From Bacillota bacterium (GTDB lineage Bacteria; Bacillota_C; Negativicutes; JAEYSJ01): a stretch of 19,674 nt of DNA. Made by a program: the position numbers and the translations under genes. The stretch covers positions 1 to 19,674 of the forward strand of contig JAEYSJ010000333.1 in the NCBI GenBank assembly GCA_023434855.1. Reading direction: 5' to 3'. Positions 1 to 6,855 of this stretch are shown in pieces. Positions within the stretch are counted from its first letter, which is position 1. The number at the start of each line of letters is the position of its first letter. The notes beneath the pieces were generated by a model that was not told the DNA's origin, searched no databases, and worked only from the letters and a program-made list of their open reading frames with translations.

Positions 1-614
1 CGATAGATGTGTGCGATCGCATTCCGGCACTCATCCTGGAGAAATATGCCAAGATCATGGGTCGGCTGAAATACTTTGTCAGTAAACTGATTAGGCGAAA
101 AGTACTGAAGATTAGCGTTTATCCATACCGACGGATTATATTTTCGCCCATTAATCGGTAGGTCTATAATTTTAAATAGACAAAAAAACCGATAAAATAT
201 ATCATTGCTGTAATTGGCGTCATTATAAAGTGACATAGCTTTCATAAAGGCTTCCGAGCATTTAGGATCTGCCATCAAGATCATCTGAACTCGGCTATTC
301 CAAAAACCACGCGGGCATCGATAAACTGGACCCGTCCGCTGCAGCATTAATTTACGGTTCGCATTACCCAAGCCGCATCCACCAACAAAATGAAACGCGC
401 ATTGGTTAGCCCAACCAAATAAATAAAGAAACTCGTGTATCAATTCAAACGCTTTATCTGCATCTTCATCATTTAAAACTAGGGTGTCAAATGAATCGCA
501 TTCTCGCATGTTACCTGGATACAGCAAGAACTCGCGGCCTTTGTATTCAAATAAACATCGCTTAAAGTCAAAATAACAGTTGTTACTATCAAAACCATAG
601 GACATGAGCATCAT
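1..614 (-). CDS. MauJ-like HEPN-motif protein (3' part cut off by window edge)
   Basis: An open frame of about 204 codons runs from 614 to the left edge without a stop, so the C-terminus is missing. Start choice: two adjacent ATGs (614 and 611) follow an AGGAGGG site at 628-634; the spacing of 13 is long, and a third ATG lies at 605, so the exact start is uncertain. Near the visible end is RNAIAH (R197, H202), an R-X4-H motif typical of HEPN ribonuclease or HEPN-fold proteins. The motif sits after a helical stretch, as in the uncharacterised proteins often labelled methylamine utilization protein MauJ; I infer that label from overall look, not alignment. No signal peptide or membrane segment is seen. 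It lies downstream of the AlbA_2 gene, separated by a hairpin-bearing repeat. HEPN proteins are commonly RNA-cutting effectors, but this role is inferred. Confidence 0.6.
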   Translation of the reverse strand, partial: MMLMSYGFDSNNCYFDFKRCLFEYKGREFLLYPGNMRECDSFDTLVLNDEDADKAFELIHEFLYLFGWANQCAFHFVGGCGLGNANRKLMLQRTGPVYRCPRGFWNSRVQMILMADPKCSEAFMKAMSLYNDANYSNDIFYRFFCLFKIIDLPINGRKYNPSVWINANLQYFSPNQFTDKVFQPTHDLGIFLQDECRNAIAHIY

Positions 615-772
615 AATCTTCTCTTAGCCCTCCTCGCCTAATCACATCACTGCAGCACCGCCTTTAAGCATGCTCCATTTTAGGTAGCCTTAATTTGCTG
701 CTCAGTCGCACTGAAATTATCGAATAAATTAGGATTATACTGTTGGTCATACATCACTTCTATGATAGTTAG

Positions 773-916
773 CACATCAATTAAAGGCGGCCATTTTACT
801 ATAATCTTCCATATTCTTTTTAAAACACCTCTTTTATTTCGTGCATTTAATAATCTGTGTAAAAGTACCGACCCTTCTAATAAAAAATATCGCCTAAACA
901 ATGTCTAGGCGAGCAT
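773..916 (-). repeat. Diverged intergenic repeat, copy 1 (downstream of AlbA_2 gene)
   Basis: This stretch matches 2462-2605 at nearly constant offset (about 1,689 bases). Shared pieces are an identical 18-base block GTGTAAAAGTACCGACCC (857-874), a 9-bp hairpin (891-911), an ATTTCGTG block (836-843) and similar flanking AT-rich sequence with a GGCGG motif. It occupies most of the 382-base gap between the AlbA_2 gene and the HEPN-motif gene. Elsewhere in this gap (615-772, 917-996) I see only the ribosome site of the HEPN gene. The element could carry a terminator plus promoter, or be the remnant of an insertion sequence end. Confidence 0.65.
891..911 (-). terminator. Hairpin terminator after AlbA_2 gene
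   Basis: Read on the minus strand, a 9-bp stem (one G-T pair) with a 3-base loop is formed by CGCCTAGAC and GTTTAGGCG. It is followed by ATATTTTTTATT, a weak T-rich tail. It lies about 85 bases past the AlbA_2 stop at 997. The same hairpin recurs at 2580-2600. A terminator role is inferred from form and position. Confidence 0.5.
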
Positions 917-996
917 AAACACAAATATATAAATATAAAATTATACCTGCCGCATCATGGGTATTCCATACAATATTGTTGATATAATCCCGAAAA

Positions 997-2400
997 TTAC
1001 CATTTTCTTTCAAGCATTTTTGCAGTTAGCTCCTCCGCAATTTTTGGTGAAAGCTCAAATCCATCAAAAATCTGAAATAGTGGTTTTGTAGCGATATCTG
1101 CATACTGATATAACGCCATCATCGGAGTTGATAAGGGAACGTTGACGGTAGAAACAACGGAATCTTGTACGGCTTTTCTCTCATGTATAAATCTTGTGTG
1201 ATCTGCCCACGAAGATAAAGTTCTGTTACGTAACCGTGTCCAGCGGAAACTGAAAGTTATCTCAGTGGCTTCTACATCGTAGTCCATCGCTTTTGCAAAA
1301 GCTATTCCCACAGCCATCGATTCTCCGACCCTCCAAATAGGCAACCCAAAGTCAAGTAATTGTAAAGGCTTAATTGACGTTTGCATGTCATCTTCAAGAG
1401 CACGGTACAGGTAAAATCGTCCTTTAGGATCTATTCGCCAAAAGTCTATATGATTGAACCACTCATTATTAAGAGATACAATACAAGCTTCCCATGCGTT
1501 TTCAAAGATATACGGATGTGATGCCTGATTAGAAAACGATCTACTATCTACCCAAATAGGCCATCCCGTATAGGTAGGGTTGCTCGATGATAACAAATTA
1601 AGAAATGTTTGGTTCGCGAAATACTTATTATCATCTGTATTAATAACACATGCGACTTCCCATGAACCATGTTGAGGCAACTGATCAAGATACCTCTCAT
1701 TTACTATAGATTCAAATCTAGCCTTACCATTATCCAATAGGTCAATAGCTAATTCCTCAAAACTCTTGGAATGAACCTTCGATATTTCGCCCAAGGTGCT
1801 AAGAAGTGGCTGCAATACCGATATATCCAGATTTGACAGATGCCGCCGAACAAACCGTCCGATGTCTGCCTCACGGTTATCAAAACATGTGGCAGTCAAT
1901 CTTTCCCAATCCTGATATGTTGCTTCAGAAGTACTTGGTGTACCATTCGATTTCAATGTTCTAACGTAAACAGTATTTTGCTTAATCAATAACTTATTGT
2001 TATCTTTCAGATCTCTTAACTCAGACTTCGTCGCAACTGGTGTTTTTATTCCGTCCGCAATGCAAATTGCAGGGTATTCTTGTCCGTTCTTTTCGATAAA
2101 ACGAATATCTATTTCAAACTGTGGATACGCATATCTTGAAATAATAGATTGAATATCGTCAGGATTATAAAGCTGCTTTATATCTTTAGTAGGAGCATTA
2201 TCCAAATCAGGTTGTTTAGATTCTTCGTTAAAACCAATAAATAAAAAACCACCATTATTATTTTTCATTGCAATGCAAGCTTTAACAATCTTCGAAATTC
2301 CTTCTCCGGATGTCGGATCAATCCATCTTTTGAACTCTATATTTAGGCTTTCTACTTGCCTGTCAATTATTTCTTTCAGATAAGTATCATCTATTTTCAT
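997..2400 (-). CDS. AlbA_2 (Schlafen-type) putative DNA/RNA-binding protein
   Basis: 467 residues. The N-terminal third looks like an AlbA_2 domain: ESLNIEFKRW (residues 17-26, with the usual E-F-K), then the hydrophobic glycine-rich NNNGGFLFIGF (47-57), and near residue 150 a tail rich in S/T ending in an aromatic helix, as this family has. The domain binds nucleic acid or nucleotide and occurs in Schlafen-like nucleases and in many conflict-system proteins. The remaining 300 or so residues match no family I recognise and may be the effector or sensor part. The ATG at 2400 follows AAGGAAG at good distance. The gene is flanked by two copies of the same intergenic repeat, suggesting a cassette gained as a unit or a local duplication. 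Function unknown; a defence role is inferred from the neighbours. Confidence 0.75.
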   Translation of the reverse strand: MKIDDTYLKEIIDRQVESLNIEFKRWIDPTSGEGISKIVKACIAMKNNNGGFLFIGFNEESKQPDLDNAPTKDIKQLYNPDDIQSIISRYAYPQFEIDIRFIEKNGQEYPAICIADGIKTPVATKSELRDLKDNNKLLIKQNTVYVRTLKSNGTPSTSEATYQDWERLTATCFDNREADIGRFVRRHLSNLDISVLQPLLSTLGEISKVHSKSFEELAIDLLDNGKARFESIVNERYLDQLPQHGSWEVACVINTDDNKYFANQTFLNLLSSSNPTYTGWPIWVDSRSFSNQASHPYIFENAWEACIVSLNNEWFNHIDFWRIDPKGRFYLYRALEDDMQTSIKPLQLLDFGLPIWRVGESMAVGIAFAKAMDYDVEATEITFSFRWTRLRNRTLSSWADHTRFIHERKAVQDSVVSTVNVPLSTPMMALYQYADIATKPLFQIFDGFELSPKIAEELTAKMLERKW

Positions 2401-2461
2401 ACTGCACTTCCTTTTTAGTCACTTTTGTAGAAACACTTTTTTTCGTTGGTAATTTCCTCAA

Positions 2462-2605
2462 CACAAATTTTAGGCGGGGTGTTTTTACTAATTTTCTATA
2501 CCTTTTCGCAAAATACCTCTTCATTTCGTGTAAAGGTATAATTTCGTGTAAAAGTACCGACCCCCCCTAAATAAAATTCCGCCTAAACCACGTCTAGGCG
2601 AACAT
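2462..2605 (-). repeat. Diverged intergenic repeat, copy 2 (upstream of AlbA_2 gene)
   Basis: Second copy of the element at 773-916. It holds the identical block GTGTAAAAGTACCGACCC (2546-2563), the hairpin (2580-2600), and two direct copies of ATTTCGTGTAAA (2523-2534 and 2541-2552) set 18 bases apart. In copy 1 this pair is degenerate. The paired 12-mers look like protein-binding sites, for example of a regulator or a transposase at an IS21-like end; I cannot decide between these. The element sits in the 441-base gap between rnlB and the AlbA_2 gene. The stretch 2606-2781 shows nothing I can name. Confidence 0.65.
2580..2600 (-). terminator. Hairpin in repeat copy 2, terminator-like
   Basis: On the minus strand, the same 9-bp stem as at 891-911 (CGCCTAGAC with GTTTAGGCG, loop GTG) is followed by a T-rich GAATTTTATTT. 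The stem is fully conserved although the loop differs from copy 1, which supports a selected structure. It lies 240 bases downstream of rnlB. Confidence 0.4.
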
Positions 2606-2781
2606 ATTTTTACGTATTAAATTTACCACCAAACCCGCAAACCCTTATAAATCAAGCTATTTCCGCTCTATCACCGCAACTGACTCAACATGCATTGAGG
2701 GGAGTTAAAGGGTGAAAAGAAAACACCGGCTAAAACTACACTTTTGGATTAACTAATACATGGGGTTTGCGCCAATTAATA

Positions 2782-2811
2782 GAGGGACGGTGTAATTTTA
2801 CTCCGTCCCTC
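2782..2811. terminator. Long hairpin just downstream of rnlB
   Basis: GAGGGACGG (2782-2790) pairs with CCGTCCCTC (2803-2811); after one T-T mismatch the stem continues with GTAA and TTAC around a TT loop. It starts 31 bases past the rnlB stop, so it probably ends the TPR-RNase H-rnlAB transcript, though the T tract after it is poor. Hairpins with GGGACGG/CCGTCCC arms are also common as dispersed repeats in clostridia-like genomes, so a REP-like element is an alternative. Confidence 0.5.
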
Positions 2812-2841
2812 ACTATCGCCCACTTACTTAATTATCTAAAA

Positions 2842-3204
2842 TTAAGACGATGAAAGAACCTTGCCTTTGCTAATCAAAAAACGTTGAGGACCTGATAAAA
2901 CACTGTTATGAAGTAGCTCTAAGTTTTCCTGATAGTATTTTCCCGACTCTTTTTTGATATCACTATCTACATTCTCACATACTTTAAAATCAATAAATCT
3001 CTTTCCATCAAAAATTCCTTCAATAAACCTATTTGTAGAGTTACCATTGGACAATAGCAAGTCAAATAAAACCTTGATTCGCAGAGAATCTTCAAGGTTC
3101 TTTTCAATTTCTGAAAGATTTTCGATTGGATTTACATAACTTGTAGACAAAACTAAGTATGAATAATCTGTACCATTGAGCTTACGAATCTCGAACGTTT
3201 TCAT
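2842..3204 (-). CDS. rnlB: RnlB antitoxin
   Basis: 120 residues, close to the 123 or so of E. coli RnlB. Shared features with that protein from memory: an N-P turn followed by EIE and a leucine helix, then LFDLLLSNG with NRF shortly after (LFDLLCANG and NRF in E. coli), and SVLS near the C-terminus. RnlB binds and neutralises the RnlA RNase. In E. coli, when phage T4 shuts off host expression, the unstable RnlB is lost and RnlA cuts phage mRNA, unless phage Dmd replaces the antitoxin. Start: a GTG at 3207 is possible, but the ATG at 3204 sits 5 bases after AAGGGGG, so I chose the ATG. It follows rnlA by 25 bases and is surely co-transcribed with it. Confidence 0.88.
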   Translation of the reverse strand: MKTFEIRKLNGTDYSYLVLSTSYVNPIENLSEIEKNLEDSLRIKVLFDLLLSNGNSTNRFIEGIFDGKRFIDFKVCENVDSDIKKESGKYYQENLELLHNSVLSGPQRFLISKGKVLSSS

Positions 3205-3229
3205 CACAACCCCCTTCTCACTTACATAT

Positions 3230-4312
3230 TCATGGGGTATTTATTTTTACATGGCTGCTCTCAATCAAATTTATGGTATCCCATATTATTTTATGCGCAT
3301 CTTTTTTATTGGAGATAATGCGCGTTGCAGAAACGACTGCCGCCGTATGAAACAAGCCGTGCCGGTTCTTATTGAGATAATTATATATCTCTTCCATGGC
3401 TTGTCCCGTTTTCGGACACCCTACAGCAGTAGCAATGCTAGGCCTTAAGTAATAAATGCCCGTGGTTTTATCCTCTTTGAATTCTTTGAAATGCTTATTT
3501 ACTGTAATCCCTTTTGTCACAAATAAGTATTTTAGGTAACCTTCGAGAGTCCTCAACGCAGAAAAAGTAAAGCTAGAATAGTCGGGAAATTTGATATCTA
3601 TTTTGGTAAACGCTACGGACGCTATTAGTATGTTAATTAGCATTGGGTCTAATACTTTGTGTGCTGTCGGTAGTAGACTTTCAATTTCTCTCCTAACCTC
3701 TGCAGGTTCTAATGGCACACTATACGACTCTGCCTGGTTCTTAACCACTTCGTCGAATGGGAAAAATTCAGCTAGAAGGCATACAACCTCTTGGTATAAG
3801 TACATTGGCTTACCTTGGATCTGGAGAGTTTTGTTAGTAAAATATTTTATGGTAAGCCGATCACCAATTTTACTTTGATATTGATACAACATATACCCAT
3901 TCTGGCCTGTGGTATCTTTATATGTTTGACTTACACCATCAAGATCATCAAGATACTCAAGAACAAATTGAATAATTTCATCGGTTGCCTTTACCGAATA
4001 AGAAGAATTTTTAACATCACGATAGGGTACTTTAGACAGAATATGCGTAGCTAACTCAATGGACAACTCCTGGTGCCCTCCTACTTTAGGCTGAATAGTA
4101 GTAGTGCCATCATCTCTAAAATAGAAGTCAATTAATACTTCTTTATTATCTCCAACTATTTTACATCTATACTGATTATTTCCTTTATTCACCGGTCCCA
4201 ACTCAGATACAGTGGCACCCGAAGAAAATTTACCAGAACAAAACTCTTGTATGTCCGGAATAAGTTGATCCCTATCGAGATTCAAGCAAGTAAATATGCT
4301 CCCCTTGGCCAT
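3230..4312 (-). CDS. rnlA: RnlA HEPN ribonuclease toxin
   Basis: 360 residues against 357 in E. coli RnlA. Landmarks matching that family: FYFRDDGTTTIQ in the N-terminal domain (FYNGDGSTTIQ in E. coli), LQIQGKP in the middle domain, LRTLEGYLK opening the HEPN helices, and NRHGLFH with catalytic R317 and H322 (R-X4-H; R318 and H323 in E. coli). RnlA is an endoribonuclease that degrades mRNA, chiefly late phage transcripts, and is held in check by RnlB. The ATG at 4312 follows AAAGGGG. The RNase H gene ends 61 bases upstream, notable because E. coli RnlA is stimulated by RNase HI. Nothing is missing from the active motif, so the toxin looks functional. Confidence 0.92.
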   Translation of the reverse strand: MAKGSIFTCLNLDRDQLIPDIQEFCSGKFSSGATVSELGPVNKGNNQYRCKIVGDNKEVLIDFYFRDDGTTTIQPKVGGHQELSIELATHILSKVPYRDVKNSSYSVKATDEIIQFVLEYLDDLDGVSQTYKDTTGQNGYMLYQYQSKIGDRLTIKYFTNKTLQIQGKPMYLYQEVVCLLAEFFPFDEVVKNQAESYSVPLEPAEVRREIESLLPTAHKVLDPMLINILIASVAFTKIDIKFPDYSSFTFSALRTLEGYLKYLFVTKGITVNKHFKEFKEDKTTGIYYLRPSIATAVGCPKTGQAMEEIYNYLNKNRHGLFHTAAVVSATRIISNKKDAHKIIWDTINLIESSHVKINTP

Positions 4313-4373
4313 TTAAATACCCCTTTATTTGGTATTTTAATTACGGATATCAAAAATTTACCATATATACTTG

Positions 4374-5258
4374 TTATGTGTCAATAGCCAAGCTTTCCGA
4401 ACCTTCTTTTGTACCATTTGTTGTAAGGGCTTGCCACTTGTACTCATTATTATTAGTATCGATAAATATATCCAATTTCTTAATCTCGTTAAGTTTTCTG
4501 CCACTTTTCTTCCACATAGTTTTAAAATCTTGCAGTATCTGCTTATCACTAATTGTTCCTTTGGGATGTTGGATATAAATAGTTGCTGCTTCAAACTTTA
4601 CTATCGAAGATTTCTGATGTTTACTACTTACTACAATATCAGTGTCTAGAGATACCATCTGAAGTGCCTCACGGGCAAGTTTATCTGCCTCTTCGTTATA
4701 TGACACTCCGGAATGAGCCTTTACTTTGACAAAGCGTATGGTTACTGCTTTTGATATGTCATCATAAAAATTTTTATAGCTTTTTGTTCCTTCCATTTTT
4801 GTTTGCCATTCGCCAGTGCACCACTTCTCAATTCCGGCATAGTCATAATATATCGCCAAGTTTTCCACGTTGTTTTCTAACGCATAATTCATAGCCGCCT
4901 TAGCCCCCATTATTTCTCCTGCCACGTTTCGCATTTTTGATAATAAAGGGTCATTGTCTTTTATACTAAAAGTCTTTTTATTTGATTGGTAGAGTAAAAC
5001 TACCCCAGCGGAATACTCTCCCGTATCGCCATTATAACTACCATCAACATACGCTATCATCTCATCCCTAGGAAGTTCGGTATCTTTGAAACTTGAAGCC
5101 ACTTGCTCAAGATATTGGTTTGCCTCGTTCGGATCTGTAAAGCTTTTATATTGGGCACCTGAATACCCTTTTATTTGCTGCTCGCACTCCGCCCAACTAT
5201 AGAAAAGTCCGACTTTCCTACCTTGCCGGACAGCATATATCTTCTTTGTTTTTTCCAT
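4374..5258 (-). CDS. RNase HI with viroplasmin-type N-terminal domain and C-terminal extension
   Basis: 294 residues. Residues 5-50 (KKIYAVRQGRKVGLFYSW onward) form the caulimovirus-VI/viroplasmin domain that in RNase H1 proteins grips RNA-DNA hybrids. Residues 65-198 form the RNase H fold, with all four acidic residues seen: D72 (VDGSYNG), E115 (GEIMGAK), D139 (YYDYAG) and D192 (EEADKLA). H182 lies before the last one. Residues 200-294 are an extra domain I do not recognise; bacterial RNase HI normally stops near residue 200. It would cleave RNA in RNA-DNA hybrids. Its place between the TPR gene and rnlA, with short gaps (54 and 61 bases), suggests it works with RnlA, which RNase HI stimulates in E. 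coli. The ATG follows AGGAGGGG at 5263-5270. Confidence 0.88.
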   Translation of the reverse strand: MEKTKKIYAVRQGRKVGLFYSWAECEQQIKGYSGAQYKSFTDPNEANQYLEQVASSFKDTELPRDEMIAYVDGSYNGDTGEYSAGVVLLYQSNKKTFSIKDNDPLLSKMRNVAGEIMGAKAAMNYALENNVENLAIYYDYAGIEKWCTGEWQTKMEGTKSYKNFYDDISKAVTIRFVKVKAHSGVSYNEEADKLAREALQMVSLDTDIVVSSKHQKSSIVKFEAATIYIQHPKGTISDKQILQDFKTMWKKSGRKLNEIKKLDIFIDTNNNEYKWQALTTNGTKEGSESLAIDT

Positions 5259-5312
5259 CTTTCCCCTCCTAAACCTCCAAGGAATTGAACAAGTATCAAG
5301 GCTTCTCCATAT

Positions 5313-6614
5313 CTATCCCTTCCAAACTTTTATTGCTTTCCAGCCGTCCTGCTTCTTTTTGGAATCGAAGGCGGAGATAATTTCCGCTTTAACTAAATCG
5401 CCTTCTTTTAATCCCGGCGGCAGCTTACTTTTAGGGCAAAAGCAATTCCTTTCTCCCGCTATTATAAAGCAATATAGCCGGTTTTCTGGCCCTAAAATAA
5501 CCTTACCGGTCACCTTGATTGAATCAAGCAGAACTTTCTGATGCGTCATAGCATTACTCCATATTTTTCGACATTCATTAAGGAGTTCGCATTTTGTTTT
5601 CGATAAATAGTTATTGCCAAATTTCAAAGAAAATCTTTGAATATCTTCAGATACTTGCAATGATATTGGCCACCCGTTATCTTCTCGGATCAATTTTAGT
5701 AGTAGAAGATGAGGCAGAGAGGCTTCCTCCCGCTTCAATTCCGTGCTAATATTTGCTATGTCCCAAAGTATCTTTAACATGGCTTCCAATTTATTAGATC
5801 TAGCAACATCATCCGCTGCTCGGCACATTAATTCTAAAGCTTGCTCTTTCATAGAGACATTATCATCTTTTTGGGCCATTTCACGAATTACGTTAGCATA
5901 TTCGTGTAAAAACCACCAGTCAGGTTTAGGAACGGCGCAGAGTCTCTTATAAACGTCCATGGCATCTTGCAAAAGCCCCAACCTGAAAGCGGCTAATCCT
6001 TTTAGCCTCAAAAAGTGTTTTAGTTCCCGAGGAAATCTATCTTCAATCGTTTTTACTAACTCCAAGGCTTTGTCATTATATCCCAGTTCTATATAACTTC
6101 GGATACGATAGTTATACCATGAACTCTGATCACTCCACCCTGGTCGATTTTTAGTCATAATAGGGTCACTACTGAGAGAATTTGGGTCAACTTTACTCGC
6201 CCATTCATCGATAATATCCCATCTATTATGTTGTTTCGCAGCTTTTAAAACTATGAAAACAGCAGTCTTTACAGCTATAGGATCAGGATTTAACTCCAAT
6301 ACCTTGTTGGCCGTTTCAATAACTTGGGACACAGTGATGTCATTTGTATATTTTAATAAGCGTCCTTCTATATACGTCCATGCCAGTTCATTTTTCAGCC
6401 AATCCATTTTATATGGTCCAGCATTAATATGCTCAGTGAAAGAAAAAGCCTTATCATACTCTTTTTCTTTTCTTAGGCAATACAGAACTCCAGCTGCATC
6501 AACTTCGGCTTTTGTTTCTTCCCATAGTTCTTGATATAAAGGCAAGGAACCTTTATAATTGGCTGCCAATCGAAGTTCTTTTGCCTGGGATCGTAACTCA
6601 GACCGGTTAACCAT
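5313..6614 (-). CDS. TPR-repeat protein with C-terminal OB/cold-shock-like domain
   Basis: 433 residues. Residues 1-350 are helical with tetratricopeptide-like periodicity, for example YKGSLPLYQELWEE near residue 20, LGYNDKALELVKTIEDRFP near 200 and FRLGLLQDAMDVYKRL near 230. The last 70 residues (about 365-433, from VTGKVILGP to the end) look like a small beta-barrel of the S1/cold-shock kind, with the pattern LKEGDLVKAEIISAFDSKKK near the end. Such a layout suits a protein that binds RNA or single-stranded DNA through the barrel and partners through the TPR part. It is first in the run leading to RNase H, RnlA and RnlB. The ATG at 6614 has only a weak GGTAGG upstream. Function unknown; sensor or scaffold is inference. 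Confidence 0.65.
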   Translation of the reverse strand: MVNRSELRSQAKELRLAANYKGSLPLYQELWEETKAEVDAAGVLYCLRKEKEYDKAFSFTEHINAGPYKMDWLKNELAWTYIEGRLLKYTNDITVSQVIETANKVLELNPDPIAVKTAVFIVLKAAKQHNRWDIIDEWASKVDPNSLSSDPIMTKNRPGWSDQSSWYNYRIRSYIELGYNDKALELVKTIEDRFPRELKHFLRLKGLAAFRLGLLQDAMDVYKRLCAVPKPDWWFLHEYANVIREMAQKDDNVSMKEQALELMCRAADDVARSNKLEAMLKILWDIANISTELKREEASLPHLLLLKLIREDNGWPISLQVSEDIQRFSLKFGNNYLSKTKCELLNECRKIWSNAMTHQKVLLDSIKVTGKVILGPENRLYCFIIAGERNCFCPKSKLPPGLKEGDLVKAEIISAFDSKKKQDGWKAIKVWKG

Positions 6615-6716
6615 GCTCTTAACCTACCATATCATTTTTCTAAAGTCTTTTATCAGAACTCTTATATCCAAATTATTCAACAAAAATGTGTAAAACTCCT
6701 TCATCGAACAACGTAT

Positions 6717-6734
6717 ATGACAAGATACTGTCAT
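6717..6734. promoter_or_regulatory. Perfect dyad in the divergent control region
   Basis: ATGACA (6717-6722) and TGTCAT (6729-6734) form a perfect inverted repeat around a 6-base centre. It lies between the divergent TPR-rnl and jet operons, about 100 bases from either start. The spacing fits an operator for a dimeric regulator, but no regulator gene is in view. Confidence 0.3.
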
Positions 6735-6807
6735 CGGTTGGCAATTGAGAATATACCAAGTTATGCAGATAGGTAAAAATATGAAAAGAGCCAATTTATT
6801 TATTAAG

Positions 6808-6816
6808 TGATATAAT
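6808..6816 (+). promoter_or_regulatory. Extended -10 promoter of the jet operon
   Basis: TGATATAAT has a perfect TATAAT box with the TG one base upstream, the extended -10 form that needs no good -35; none is seen at the usual distance. Transcription would start near 6823, giving a leader of about 33 bases before jetA. The rest of the 241-base gap (6615-6855) is AT-rich and holds the dyad at 6717-6734. I found no convincing -10/-35 pair for the minus-strand operon. Confidence 0.5.
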
Positions 6817-6855
6817 TATAGATAATATGGTATATAGTTACAGGAGATTATAATT

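Noticed and set aside
680..901. Minus-strand open frame of 73 codons between the AlbA_2 and HEPN-motif genes
   Set aside because: Its first part lies in the hairpin and the repeat that is non-coding in copy 2, it has no ribosome site, and the composition of the first 35 residues is not protein-like.
891..911. Integron attC-like site, because the arms read GCCTAAAC and GTCTAGGC
   Set aside because: The core triplets have an extra base, the whole palindrome is only 21 bases, and no integrase gene of that type is in view.
6763..6810. Tiny plus-strand frame before jetA (MQIGKNMKRANLFIK) as a leader peptide
   Set aside because: It has no ribosome site and lies upstream of the proposed jetA transcript start.
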